Shown: positions 1 through 11,507 of the stretch, piece by piece
Position numbering within the stretch: the stretch's first letter is position 1
How the letters are laid out: each line of letters opens with the position of its first letter
Assembly (NCBI GenBank): GCA_015039465.1
Contig: MU130532.1
Coordinates: 73,494 to 137,493 of the forward strand
From: Phlegmacium glaucopus
Taxonomy: Eukaryota; Basidiomycota; Agaricomycetes; Agaricales; Cortinariaceae
Direction of reading: 5' to 3'
DNA length: 64,000 nt
Position numbers and translations under genes: made by a program
Notes under the pieces: generated by a model
The model's database searches: none
Told to the model about the DNA's origin: nothing
Seen by the model: the letters and a program-made list of their open reading frames with translations, nothing else

Positions 1-263
1 ATTTCCCAGTACTCTGGATACCAGCCACCCATCTCCCAATCAATGATTCCAGAGACACATATATCGCCATTAGGTTCATCTACAACCATGACATTACGTG
101 GGTGAAAGTCCCCGTGTGTCAGTGTAATGCGATAGTCGTCTCGGAGTAGAGATCGCAGCCAGCGGAGGTAGCCATGGATACACCACGGAAGGGACGTGAG
201 ACGAGAAAGTCGTGAAATTGCGAGACAGTCGAGAGGTCAGGGAGCTAACAGAAAGAGTCAAAG
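1..263 (-). pseudogene. 3' fragment of aminoglycoside-phosphotransferase-like gene
   Basis: This stretch is nearly identical to 6794-7055, the C-terminal part of the intact phosphotransferase-like gene, and includes the catalytic HGDFHPRN segment and the IIDWEMGG motif. It is cut by the window start. One C is missing near 172 relative to the intact copy (gtagccatgg against gtagcccatgg), which shifts the frame, so it is probably not functional. Homology stops at about 263, close to the point where the mirror-image block (ending 3782) begins its match to the same gene. It therefore looks like the direct-orientation partner of that block. Confidence 0.85.
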
Positions 264-502
264 AGCTTACAGCCGTTTTCTCATCGATAGGCCGTCACTC
301 AAGAGGTACTAACATTTAACAGTCTGCTTGCAAGCCGAGAGCAACTATTGTACTACTTAGAGAACTGTAGCCTGTGAGTGGTAATCTCCTGGATCCTGAG
401 ATACTATGGAGAAATTAAGGATGACTCCGAGTCGTACTCACAGAGTTTCACAATCAACTCTTTTCTTTCGTTTGTTAATGGTTTTATGCTTAACCCTTTT
501 AT
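264..502. other. unassigned spacer
   Basis: No convincing gene is visible here. The sequence has no recognised copy elsewhere in the window and lies between two direct-orientation gene fragments. Confidence 0.5.
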
Positions 503-690
503 CCCACTCCTCCATCATCTTTCCCAAAGCAACTTGCTGCGGATCCTCATTCCTCCTTGATGAATATGAACCAAGACGGCAGAGGTCGAATACTGTCCTT
601 CTTTGCACCCTCTATGGAAAGCGCGAGCGGCGATGTGTCCTGAAACCATCATACCCGGGAAAGTTACCTTATTGTCAATCAGTTTAACGT
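503..690 (-). pseudogene. DUF4419 C-terminal fragment (degenerate copy)
   Basis: On the minus strand this aligns with the C-terminal end of the DUF4419 gene at 8380-8727: the track VKLIDN..TF..MMVSGH is shared, followed by the region around SWFMFIKEE. It carries several small indels and lacks the rest of the domain, so it is a relic. It is in the same orientation as the 8380 copy, unlike the mirror-image copy inside 1185-3782. Confidence 0.65.
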
Positions 691-775
691 GGAATAAATT
701 TAAATGCACATGAAATTTTAGTACGGTTTGATGGGCGTGACTACGAGCAGACTCCATATGAAGGAGATCGACTCA

Positions 776-1184
776 TCATCAACTGATTATCGGTAGTTTA
801 CGAAGTCTGCCTACGGGAGACTACGTTTATGTGCCATATTATCTACAATATCTACAATATCTAGTTCTAGCTGGCTATATGATCATCTATCTACCATCTG
901 GATACCATCGTCACTTAGTCGAACACCAATTTCATCGTCTTTGTTCACAATATCGACATCTCCCGTTTCTGGTACTGAATTTGGATTGCTAGCTGCAAAG
1001 CGCAGAGTCCCGACGGTAGATTCTATCATGGGTTCCCTTTCATAGAACGACAATCCAATTGAGGTCCGCACCAGGATGATTGTAGGTGTTATACCCTAGA
1101 CAGGACCATGTTATTAGTAAAATAAGAAGTAGCAATGACTGATGTTGTAATCACATTGAGCATTTGATGGATATAAACGATGAT
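776..1184. repeat. direct repeat, left copy (partner 3843-4224)
   Basis: About 400 bp repeated in the same orientation at 3843-4224 with a few percent divergence and small indels. It covers the region downstream of the seven-helix gene plus its last codons (1115-1184). The two copies flank the mirror-image block on either side. The left copy ends exactly at a run of 25 A. Confidence 0.85.
1115..1184 (-). pseudogene. C-terminal scrap of the seven-helix membrane protein gene
   Basis: Matches the last codons of the gene at 4129-5155, within the direct repeat, and is cut by the poly(A) run at 1185-1209. Too short to function. Confidence 0.7.
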
Positions 1185-3782
1185 AAAAAAAAAAAAAAAA
1201 AAAAAAAAACAGTGACCGTTTACACAATCCATTTTGGTTGCCAAAGCAACTATGCCAGTGAAATCGCATGTTGCTCGTAGTAGTAGAGTAATAATCCAAG
1301 CAACGGCAATAGATGTTCGGAGTGTAAAACGACTGTTAAACTAGAATACCAGTCCGGTCTGCTGCAAACCTAACGCTATGATCCGGTTAAATTGAAGATC
1401 ATTCAGTGGGCTTACAATATGGCGGGTTGAGTAAATATATGTTCGCAATTACGGGTGCGTCTCCTCGAAGCAAGAGTAAAACATGTTGTACTTCCGTTTT
1501 TTCTCGAATAGCAGTTCCGCCTTCCATGTTCCATGTGACATCTAAAGCCACGCGAACGTATGGTTTACTTCGGTCTAGGTGCTCTTAGTACATACAGGTT
1601 TGAGTGACCGTTAACTAATTAGGGAACTTCATAGATTAGCCATTTGATATCCAGTAACTATTTCTAGATGTTCTCACCTAGGACGGACTAAAGTGCTGGT
1701 CATCTAAATCGCTATAATAGTATACAAGTCAGGAGTACTACAGGTGAGACTTTCGCATTCGAATGGACTGGGATGCTACTTGTGTTGTGAGTTTATGGAG
1801 GTAAATAGTCGATGAAGTCAATATGCTACCTTGACCGTACACCGTATGGTAGACAGTGTGAGACTGAGCTTCCGCTCTTTAGGCTAACCCTCGCGGAGGA
1901 ACGAGCAGACCTATTTGAGCTGAGGAAACCCGTTGTCGGCTTTCGGACCCGTCGCAACGATGCTGGATATGAATGAGCCAAGCAGCGTCGTAAGCTGCCG
2001 CTCGGACTGTAGCTGAAGACCTCGGCTCAAACAGTAATAGTAGGAGTCCCAAGTCCTGGCTGGATGGAGAGTCCGACCTAATGGCGCAAAACACATACCA
2101 GTTCGCAGCCCTTTACCGTCCCGGTGACATGCAGCCTGAGTGACCAAAACCTACTTCATAGGATAGGACAGTAATTCTCAGTTCTGCATGGATACCCCAA
2201 GACGCTTCAACTGCAATTTAACTAGCTGTTACTCCATTGAAAGGTCACATACTACCATAGTCCTGTGGAGCGCGAAAGGTATCTTCCACTTTTCTTCCTG
2301 TCATAAGCTGGAAACGGCAGAACCAAGTACAAATAGTTCCTCCTTACACTCCTAGGCCTCGTTTAACGAAACTCTTTTCACTACCTTCTGAAACGTTTCT
2401 AACTCGTTGTCACCCGATTCTTTTCTGCAGTTATTTTTCTATCTATGTTCCTGAGCGAGGAGTATAATGTAAACAGGAGCTCTCGCCGGTACCAGACATC
2501 CTGTTCATCTAATATAAAGGACTTCAACCTGTCAAAAGCTTACCAGATTTTTACTAGGAAAAAAAAGAGAAAGTGTTATTAAAAGTATCGGGTCTAAAAA
2601 GTCAAGAAAACTAATCAAAGAAAGTTACATTTTAGCCTGTCTAAAAAAGACATTTACAGCAATTTTATATAACCAGAACCAAAAAAAAAACTAAATTTTC
2701 ACAAGAATGAACTAAAAATTAAAGACCTTCAAACGTACTACCTTCCGAAGCTTGAACCGAGGATCAAAGTTCGGAACACCGGTTGTACAAACTTTGGGAC
2801 CCAAAGAGAACCCAAAGACCTAATCAAAATAGAATAAACAAATACAATTTATAGTAACAACATTTAGTTGTTTACACATTAAATCTGCGGCCTCTCGAAA
2901 TTGTCGTATTTTTTTCTGATGCTTAGAACGATGCCCTCTGATTAAACGGTCGCGTCCGGTACGGGAATGGACAGGAGAGCAGTCGCAAGCCAGTATTACT
3001 TAGCTTCGACAGGCACGACCTCAACCACGCAGAGTTGGACTTGTTCTACGAACGTGCGTTCTAACAGTTCTGAAAGCTCCTCCTAGGTAGCCGACTAAAA
3101 CTTGCGCAACATGTTCTCTAAGATCTCAATATGTCAGCGTCTGAAAGCTGACGTTTTCTGTGACGTTCTGCTGCGTACCCACTCAAGATATTACACTGCA
3201 TAGTATACTTGAAGTTGTAACCCACCATCAAGAGCTGCTAGGAGGATGTGGTGGCTTCGGGGCTGAACCACCATTGGTTGAGCGAAGACGGTATGGTCAA
3301 CACCAAAGAGTTGAACTTGGGTCAGAAAACTGTTACGATCTACGTACGGGAAGACGTGTCCTATAGGGAAACAACAAGTCTTTCGCGGAGGGAGTCGAGT
3401 AACTGCTCCCATTCAGAGATAAGCGGTCGGGTCCAGCCTACTAGCAAGTCGACTTCCTGTTGTAGCAACAGTTCAAACCTGGGTTGTAAGTTCTTCTCGT
3501 ATCGTACGAAGTAATACAGCGAGTAGTGTGGAGTTATGGACAGGGAGTTAGAGACCCGAAGCACCAGTAACCCCTATGTAGTATGTACAAGTGCTGTAAG
3601 TATGGACCGCTTTGTGACCTTTCCGCTACCGGTTGAGATTGGTTCCTAGTCTTCTGTAAACAGACGAGAGCCGACTTACTATATTACTCGCTCAATGCAG
3701 TACAACGAGTAAGTCGAAGTTGTGGAGAGCCTTCGGATAGACATGGTGTGCAGACGTTTCTGTACGCATACTGAGAAAGACA
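1185..3782. other. mirror-image (reversed, not complemented) copy of the APH-DUF4419 locus
   Basis: Read right to left, without complementing, this block matches 7043-8728 base for base over long stretches. For example 2543 pairs with 8272 and 3781 with 7044; the position sum is almost constant (10815 to 10825) and the few differences include a 10-nt indel in an intron near 3200. Reading the complement left to right (a direction DNA strands do not allow) gives a spliced DUF4419 protein from about 1213 to 2435 with motifs RPDDVWIAIL, VNAHAEELR, EGEKSDWERLL and GSGPTYLSGWITAFC. This is followed by the N-terminal two thirds of the phosphotransferase gene. GT/AG introns also appear only in this impossible reading. 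Ordinary open frames inside the block are therefore meaningless. No known process reverses DNA without complementing it, so I infer an assembly or data-handling artefact. The left edge lies within the A-run at 1185-1209. Confidence 0.93.
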
Positions 3783-3842
3783 CCCTTGTTGACAAAAGAA
3801 CTCTGTAGGAGCTCAGCACATTTTGTCGATGTTTTGACACCC

Positions 3843-4224
3843 TCATCAACTGATTATCGGTAGTTTACGAAGTCTGCACGTTTATGTGCCATATCTACAA
3901 TATCTACAAGATCTAGTTCTAGCTGGCTATATGATCATCTATCTACCATCTGGATATCGTCACTTAGTCGTTCATCGTCTCTGTTCACGATATCGACATC
4001 TCCCATTTCTGGTACTGAATTTGGATTGCTAGCTGCAAAGCGCAGAGTCCCGACGGTAGATTCTATCATGGGTTCCCTTTCGTAGAACGACAATCCCATT
4101 GAGGTCCGCACCAGGATGATTGTAGGTGTTATACCCTAGACAGGACCATATTATCAGTAAAATAAGAAGTAGCAATGACTGATGTTGTAATCACATTGAG
4201 CATTTGGTGGATACCAACGATGAT
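3843..4224. repeat. direct repeat, right copy (partner 776-1184)
   Basis: Same-orientation duplicate of 776-1184. This copy is continuous with the intact 3' end of the seven-helix gene, so it is likely the source. Confidence 0.85.
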
Positions 4225-5155
4225 TTGATAAGCTTTAGTGGAAGCTTCCGTCGGAAGAACGGTACTCAAGATCCGAGCCAATTGGATTGAAAATAATACC
4301 ATGCCGGATTCAAATAGTATCAATATGACAGTCCGAGTTTTGCTTCCCACAGTGACGCCCAAAGTTTGATCGTCCGAGGCGGATATCGATTTGATTTCAC
4401 GGTACACAATGAAGATCTTGAAGATGATTAAGCCCGTCACCAGAGCATTCACAGTTATGGACATGGCGACACCTGCCACAAACATCCAATACCCCCAGCC
4501 AGGTTCATCAATGTAGCCTGAGAGAAGGTACTGTGAGCTGGCACCCGCTACCCAGATAACTAAAGGCAATGAATTGAAATTAGCCAGTCAATTAAGATAA
4601 GTTGACTGACCTAAGAATACAAATGCTGAGATTGAAGGAAGGATCATGACACGAGTATTATAAGACCACACAACCCAACAACGGTAGATCTTTGAGATTT
4701 GCATGAATGAAATAAATGATAGGCATAGGAGTTTATACATACTAGGATGGATTGCGCTATAAAATCGCAGCAACCACTTACTGTGCCTTCAAGAATAGAT
4801 ATGTTGAGGATTGCCCTTGGATTCTGCAAAAGAGAAAGGGTAAACAAAGATGGTTGTTACTGATGAAATTGTTACTAACTGAAATTGTCAGATATGCTAT
4901 ATCAAGCACAACATTGACAAAAGATACAGAATATAGAGCACACAGAGCATAGAAAACAGTTTTTTTCCTCTTGTCTGTGCCTTTTTTCGATATCCAGTGG
5001 ACTTGTAAATACATGGCGAATATGCCAGAATAGAGTCCTGAGACAGGTTAATGTCTTTAGTACGGGCCGTGAAAGTTGTACAAAAATATCTTACCGTAGA
5101 GAAAGCCCTCAAGATACATTCCAATAATGTTGAAGTCTTTAACAGTTAGCTTCAT
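4129..5155 (-). CDS. seven-helix integral membrane protein, basidiomycete-specific type
   Basis: Five-exon reading, start at 5155 (MKLTVKDFNIIGMYLEG, then a GTAAGA donor). The following exons read through about 5040-4880, 4795-4750, 4740-4612 and 4569-4129. They are strongly hydrophobic, with the family-typical IYRCWVVW segment in the middle and a last exon with two or three helices ending in SYFTDNMVLSRV. The pattern (about seven helices, YRCW motif, a late FESG segment) matches a large uncharacterised family of mushroom membrane proteins often described as receptor-like; no ligand or function is known. The 3' end overlaps the 3843-4224 repeat, and a scrap of it was copied to 1115-1184. The family call rests on recall of motif patterns, and exon edges are approximate. 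Confidence 0.7.
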
Positions 5156-6714
5156 GGACTTCGTGTCTGTTATAATGACCTATTGCATCTCTGACCCTTG
5201 CTTTATATAAGAGTACAGCGACTGAGATAAAGTTCGTGACGATCTTAACAAACTGTCATCATAATCTGATTCATGATCAGGTAGGATGTGTATCGCATCG
5301 CCATGTATACAGGCCAACAAGTCTGAGGCAGAAAATGGTTATGCAACCCTGCCTTATTTTGGGCAATCGAGTTTTCCAAGGTAAGCCCGGCCTCTATTAT
5401 TGAAATCTGTCAGCAAAAAGATGATCATAGTGATTATCAGATACTCTGACAGACTCAGACAGAGAGCTAGTAAAGCTACTGGCCTCCTGTTTTTAACATA
5501 AACCTACCCCTGTTAGATTCGAACGCCGGTTACAACTAGAATCACAAAAACGACAGATTTAACGAACAGAACATATACACAAATAGTTGGTTGACGCTGT
5601 TGGAAGAGTAACGCCCATACCGTTACTTGATGAACCTTATGATACGATGAAAAAGGCCTAATCCTGTTGTTGATATAGCACAGATGACGACACGGTTGTT
5701 TCATTGGATCTAGAAGACGAAAGGTGAGTTATTAACCCGTTTTCTTTTCTTTTCTACATCAGCTCACCTCTACCCAATGGATCCGAACAACGTCGAATCT
5801 ATGATAGGTTTTAAATATCGCTTTTCTGATGATTAACACCGTGTCAATTACTGTTTCAACCCCATCAATATGAGAAGATGAACCATACTGATGGAATAGA
5901 TGCTGCAGAAGAGATAAGGTTGTTATCCATTGTAATCAGCCTGAGTGACCAACGACACAGGATGGACAGTTGAATCATAACGGCAGGCGATCAGATTATT
6001 ACTTATGTAATACGTGTTCTTCTTGATAAATTTGTATGACCAAACAGATTCTCCTCTTCACCAGGCTTACTCCAAACTTTCCATTCCTTCCAATCAAGTT
6101 CACGTATCCATATATTCGACGGTCTATCCATTCTACAACCATCAAATACGCATGCCCGAAAAGGTGCCCAAAAACGTTGCCACCAAGCTACATCGGGCCG
6201 AGAGCTCAAAACATGTAATTATTCTTCCACTGTTATTGGAAAAGATCAAGGTACCGGTCTCACCTAAGCCTATCCTATTTCTCTTCAAGCAATAACTGCC
6301 GTTTGATATATTGTACAGGATGCTCTCTTCACGACTCACTCTTCTCATCTGGGTATTCTCGGCCCACCTCGCATCTACCTGTTCACCAGAGGTTTTCTTA
6401 CGCGTCTATCTCTGTCTGACGCCTCTAATTGCTCTTCTTAAAACTGCAATGTCTCTCCCATTCACACTCGCGCTGTATTTCTTAGCCCATTCTATCCACA
6501 TTTTTTATTTTCTCCCTTTTTTCCTCTTGAGCACCCTAAGGAGACTGGCTTCGAGTCTATTTCTGACTCAGAACAGCCCTGGCTGCCCTGCGTTCAAATA
6601 TAAAGTACATTGTCACAAGTAAAAATAACGCGCAGAACATGGATGCTATGTAGTACTCAGCTAGAACGTCATTGATTGTTCGACAACACGACGCTCGACA
6701 ACTTCGCGATCATA
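5156..6714. other. intergenic stretch, no supported gene
   Basis: Short open stretches occur, for example 6003-6209 minus (tryptophan-rich, containing WWQRFWAPFRACVFDG) and 6311-6622 plus (hydrophobic), but neither has a clear start, splice structure or recognised domain. The minus stretch could be an exon remnant of an unidentified gene. Confidence 0.4.
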
Positions 6715-7889
6715 CTAGCCCAGTATAGCTTCCGGAATTAAGTTCCACCAATCGCTCTCGTCGTTTCCACTACGCGTGTTGAGTGCTTTGTACATTTCCC
6801 AGTACTCTGGATACCAGCCACCCATCTCCCAATCAATGATTCCAGAGACACATATATCGCCATTAGGTTCATCTACAACCATGACATTACGCGGGTGAAA
6901 GTCACCGTGTGTCAGTGTAATGCGATAGTCGTCTCGGAGTAGAGATCGCAGCCAGCGGAGGTAGCCCATGGATACACCACGGAAGGGACGTGAGACGAGA
7001 AAGTCGTGAAATTGCGAGACAGCCGAGAGGTCAGGGGAACTAACAGAAAGAGTCATACGCATGTCTTTGCAGACGTGTGGTACAGATAGGCTTCCGAGAG
7101 GTGTTGAAGCTGAATGAGCAACATGACGTAACTCGCTCATTATATCATTCAGCCGAGAGCAGACAAATGTCTTCTGATCCTTGGTTAGAGTTGGCCATCG
7201 CCTTTCCAGTGTTTCGCCAGGTATGAATGTCGTGAACATGTATGATGTATCCCCAATGACCACGAAGCCCAGAGATTGAGGGACAGGTATTGAGGTGTGA
7301 TGAGCGACATAATGAAGCATGCTATGCTCTTCTTGAATGTTGGGTCCAAACTTGACAACGATGTTGTCCTTCAGCTGAACGATCATCCGGCCTGGGCCGG
7401 CGAATAGAGACTTACCCTCGTCAATGAGCTGAGGGAGGCGCTTTCTGAACAACAAAGGGATATCCTGTGCAGAAGGGCATGCATCTAGCATTGTCAAAAG
7501 ACTGGGTTCAAGTTGAGAAGCCACAACTGGTATGGCAGAAGCGAGTTGGTTACCACCAAGTCGGGGCTTCGGTGGTGTAGGAGGATCGTCGAGAACTACC
7601 ACCCAATGTTATGATACGTCACATTATAGAACTCACCCATGCGTCGTCTTGCAGTGTCTTTTGCAGTCGAAAGTCTGCGACTGTATAACTCTAGAATCTC
7701 TTGTACAACACGTTCAAAATCAGCTGATGGATCCTCCTCGAAAGTCTTGACAATCTTGCGTGCAAGCATCTTGTTCAGGTTGAGACGCACCAACTCCAGC
7801 ACGGACAGCTTCGATTCATTATGACCGAACGCTGACGAGAGGACAGGTAAGGGCATGGCCTGCGCTGGCAAACTAGTCTCCCGTAGCAA
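6715..7889 (-). CDS. aminoglycoside phosphotransferase (APH)-like kinase
   Basis: Two exons, 7889-7637 and 7595-6715, joined over a 41-nt intron (GTGAGT...GTAG); the total of 1134 nt gives 377 residues with the frame kept. The C-terminal half has the APH/choline-kinase-like catalytic loop LTHGDFHPRNVMV (catalytic Asp, Mg-binding Asn) and the GIIDWEMGGWYPEYWE segment that supplies the metal-binding Asp. A nucleotide-binding lobe precedes it (VVKFGPNIQEEHSMLHYV). Such genes are common in mushrooms and probably phosphorylate small molecules; a role in antibiotic resistance should not be assumed. A frameshifted fragment lies at 1-263 and a mirror-image partial copy inside 1185-3782. The start at 7889 is the first Met of the open frame. 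Confidence 0.88.
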
Positions 7890-8035
7890 GATTCGTAGTT
7901 TTTTTTTATGCTGTTAAAGCTCTCCGGCGTCTAAATTACACATTTGTTGATTTACAACAATGATATTTAACATAAACAAATAAGATAAAACTAATCCAGA
8001 AACCCAAGAGAAACCCAGGGTTTCAAACATGTTGG

Positions 8036-8366
8036 CCACAAGGCTTGAAACTAGGAGCCAAGTTCGAAGCCTTCCATCATGCAAACTTCCAGAAATTAAA
8101 AATCAAGTAGGAACACTTTTAAATCAAAAAAAAACCGGGACCAATATATTTTAACGACATTTACAGAAAAAATCTGTCCGATTTTACATTGAAAGAAACT
8201 AATCAAAAGAACTGAAAAATCTGGGCTATGAAAATTATTGTGAAAGAGAAAAAAAAGGATCATTTTTAGACCATTCGAAAACTGTCCAACTTCAGGAAAT
8301 ATAATCTACTTGTCCTACAGACCATGGCCGCTCTCGAGGACAAATGTAATATGAGGAGCGAGTCCT
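8036..8366. repeat. direct repeat, left copy (partner 8728-9065)
   Basis: About 330 bp of AT-rich spacer between the phosphotransferase start and the DUF4419 stop. It is repeated in the same orientation at 8728-9065 with about 90% identity. A third version appears, mirrored, near 2450-2780. Confidence 0.85.
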
Positions 8367-8379
8367 TGTATCTATCTTT

Positions 8380-8727
8380 TTATTGACGTCTTTTCTTAGC
8401 CCACTGTTGCTCAATCTTTGCAAAGTCTTCCATCACTTTTCTCAAAGCAACTTCCCCCGGACCCTCACATTCCTCCTTGATAAACATGAACCAAGACGGC
8501 AAAGGTCGAATACTGTCCTTCTTTTCACCTTCTATGGAAAGCGCGAGGTGTCCTGATACCATCATACACTGGAAAGTTACCTCATTGTCGATCAATTTAA
8601 CGTCAACTTCGCAGAACCCCATAGGTACGTCTTGACTCTTAATGACAGGATAGGATACTTCATCCAAAACCAGTGAGTCCGACGTACAGTGGCCCTGCCA
8701 TTTCCCGACGCTTGACCATACACAAAA
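8380..8727 (-). pseudogene. DUF4419 protein, C-terminal fragment
   Basis: The minus-strand frame encodes the last ~115 residues of a DUF4419-type protein (KWQGHCTSDSLVLDEV, PMGFCEVDVKLIDN, SWFMFIKEE, ending WAKKRRQ). The upstream part of the domain is missing: at 8728 the sequence switches abruptly into the duplicated spacer 8728-9065. The missing N-terminal exons can be recognised only in the mirror-image block (about 1213-2090). The gene was therefore truncated by the duplication that created the second spacer copy. DUF4419 is a fungal domain of unknown function. The Met at 8733 comes from the junction and is probably not a real start. Confidence 0.75.
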
Positions 8728-9065
8728 CCACAAGGCTTGAAACTAGGAGCCAAGTTCGAAGCCTTCCATCACGCAAACTTCCAGAAATTAAAAATCAAGT
8801 AATAACACTTTTTAAATCAAAAAAAAAACCAAGACCAATATATTTTGACGACATTTACAGAAAAGATCTGTCCGATTTTACATTGAAAGAAACTAATCAA
8901 AAAGGTTCTAAAGAACTAAAAAATCTTGGCTATGAAAATTATTGTGAAAGAGAAAAAAAAGGATCATTTTTAGACCATTCGAAAACTGTCCAACTTCAGG
9001 AAATGTGATCTACTTGTTCTACAGACATGGCCGCTCTCGAGGATAATATGAAGAGAGAGTCCTTG
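8728..9065. repeat. direct repeat, right copy (partner 8036-8366)
   Basis: Duplicate of 8036-8366 in the same orientation. Its left edge is the breakpoint that removes the N-terminal part of the DUF4419 gene. Confidence 0.85.
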
Positions 9066-9103
9066 CTGGTTAATGAATGGGAAATTCCCCTTAATCCGAT
9101 GGT

Positions 9104-9792
9104 TCAAACATGGCGCCGGACAAGCCTTCTTCTGCCGACTAAAAAAACAAAATAGTAGGCCAATCAGAATACAAGTGATAAGTCTTGTGTTTTAGAGTCA
9201 ATCTAGGCTTACCATACGAAGTAGTCGCGGTGCTCATAGGAGGCTCCTGCCCAACGGGACCGCTAGAAACAGGCTGGGAGGTTGGAATGGGAAAGGTATA
9301 ATTGCCAGCCAGGGTCCCGTTTATTGTAGTATTGTACGGTATTGGTCCGGAAGCGCTTCCAGTCGGCAAGGCGCCGCCAGGCAATGATTGGTCGTCTGCA
9401 GTCATGGTTGGGATTGTAGATTCGGAATAGGGTGGGCAGTCCGTAAAGGTTGGCATGGGAAGGAGGCTGGTACCGTTTGCCATACTTGAGAGGTTACCGC
9501 TAGGAACCTGTGGGAAGCTTGAATTCATGGTCGGGATGCCAGGATAGGGTTGGCAGCCGGTTGGCCTGGCCGTTTCGTGTCCATGGATCCCATCGGAAAT
9601 ATTGTGGCTTGCGGTGGGGAGGATAGAGATGGCAGGATCAGAAGGACAAGGTTGAGAAGCCACTGGCGGGGTCTCTGACGAAGAAGCCGACGGGGGCTGA
9701 CCCGAAGTGTATGTCCCGTTGTCACTCTGGGCAGAGCTAGTAGCAACAGCGAGGAAGAGCAAAGAAAAGGTGAGAGCGGCTTTGTACATCAT
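9104..9792 (-). CDS. secreted Ser/Thr/Pro-rich protein
   Basis: Two exons: 9792-9213 and 9138-9104, with a 74-nt intron (GTAAGC...TTTTTTAG); 615 nt total, 204 residues. It starts with a classical signal peptide (MMYKAALTFSLLFLAVATSS, likely cut after SAQ). The mature part is rich in Ser, Thr, Pro and Gly, with many N-glycosylation sequons (NGT, NIS, NSS, NLS, NTT, NYT) and three spaced Cys-Pro/Tyr-Pro repeats (QPCPSDP, CQPYPG, CPPYSE). No enzyme motif is visible. It probably acts at the cell wall or outside the cell; the short basic tail after splicing (GRRRLVRRHV) makes a GPI anchor unlikely. Function unknown. Confidence 0.7.
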
Positions 9793-11507
9793 AATAGTGG
9801 AGAGTGTGATATTCAGTGAGGGATCGATGAAAAACTTAGTATCATTGCAATTTTACCTGCACTGTTTTATACCTTCTATTCTGTTGACGAGCATTGAGGA
9901 AAAAGGAGATCAGGACGGTCAGAAGACTCCGACTCCGCAGGCTGCGCCGGCATTGGAGAATGAGAGCGCTGACTTGGCGACGTCGTCGCTGCTATCTCCT
10001 ACCCAAAGGTAAAAGTTCTATACCGTATAAGTATCCTATGGCAAAATTTCCACATGCACGTCCCCAGTTAGACTCAAGGGATTACCGAGATACCTCCTTT
10101 GTGTAGAGAAAAAAAAGACGCATCAGGCAGTTGAGAAATCACAGACTTTGGTGAATTCTGGGTACTATGACAAAGATCGTTTACTTTGTTTCTCTTTGAA
10201 TTGGAACGCGGGAATATACGCAGCAGCCTTGGCGCGCTATGCCTCTTGGCCCTCAATGGTCACTGGCTGGGTCGTTGGATAAAGGTCGAAGCCGCGAGAT
10301 TAGAAATTCCGGACTACTCCTGACTATACGAAAGAGCTGCGCTTGCCAAGATGATGTGGACTCAGCCACCCAGTGAAATGTTGTGTGCAAGGAAAACCGA
10401 GATCGTAGACAGAAACAAGATCCTAGTTAGAGCTCTGGTCATAAAAAGAGATGCTTTGTCATCTCCATGAGGTGGCAGGTTAAGCTTGAGGTAAGTATCT
10501 GTTCAATTTGGATGTACACCACATAAGATTGTGGAAGTAAAATGACCCACAGGCTGAGAGCATAACGTTCGCATTTGAAACTTGACGAAATGAACAGGTC
10601 AACGACACAGCCTGAGCCTGAGCGCAGCTTGAGGGCTCTGCCGGCCCTTGCCGGCCCTCTCACAGTACTGAGTAAGTAGTACTCGACTCCGAATTAGAGT
10701 TCTCCAACCTCAACCTCAAGGCCTCAAGCTTCAAGCACTGTCCCAAAGACGCACAGGTACAGATACTAACGTAAAGAAGGTAAATTTATTCAGACTTCGG
10801 TAGTGATAGCTGCAAGGATCCGAGTCCGCAGTTCCTTAGTAGCAGCCTAGAAGGAGACAATGTGGAGCCATTAACTACTTGTATATCAAACAGTGAGGGC
10901 GACTACCAGATACTAGATGGATGGTAACCATTTTTCACGCTGTGCGTTGCCCGTGTTGAGGAACTAGTATAACTTGAAGAGGAAATTTTTATCAGATATC
11001 GAGATTCGAAAGAAAGGTTGAAACAAGAATCGTCTAATTATTTGCTATACCAGAGTTTGAGAGGACAGGTGCCGATTAAAACAGCAGTTCCACAATTGAA
11101 CAGGTGTTAAATGGACCAAAATGTAAAGAGAAAAAGGAGAACAACTACGTCAATCACGATGGAGGAAACATAACACCTGGGATGTTCCAATTGCAGAGGG
11201 TACACGAGTACAGATACAGGCTTATATAGGTAGCACTACAAGATACAGTATACAACAGAATCATGAACAGTCACAGTAGATATATAGTGCAAGGTACGTA
11301 CTAGAAGGTACGGTAGGAAGATTTAAATGCGATGATGCTACAAGGGTGATGAAGGAATGTAAAGGAGATAAATGTAAGAAAAAAAGTTAAACACTGCATC
11401 CAGTTGGATGATAATGATAGGGCAAATAAGCAAGGTGAAATAGAGGGTGAGGGTTTACTGGGACGCAGGAGGAACAGTTGAGCGTTGACGAGCCTTGTGC
11501 GCCAACT
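9793..11507. other. intergenic stretch, no supported gene
   Basis: No recognisable gene. 9793-10000 likely holds the promoter of the secreted-protein gene. The remainder has only short open frames without start or splice context. Confidence 0.5.

Noticed and set aside
1879..3564. Open reading frames on both strands (for example 1879-2094, 3160-3366, 3361-3564)
   Set aside because: They lie in the mirror-image block, where real coding sequence is readable only in the reversed, non-complemented sense; the normal-strand frames are chance.
5938..5953. 16-nt match CAGCCTGAGTGACCAA to 2131-2146 in the mirror block
   Set aside because: The match does not extend on either side, and the surrounding sequence read as a complement gives no protein; treated as chance.
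6311..6622. 103-codon hydrophobic frame
   Set aside because: No signal of splicing, no known domain, biased toward pyrimidines; not supported as a gene.
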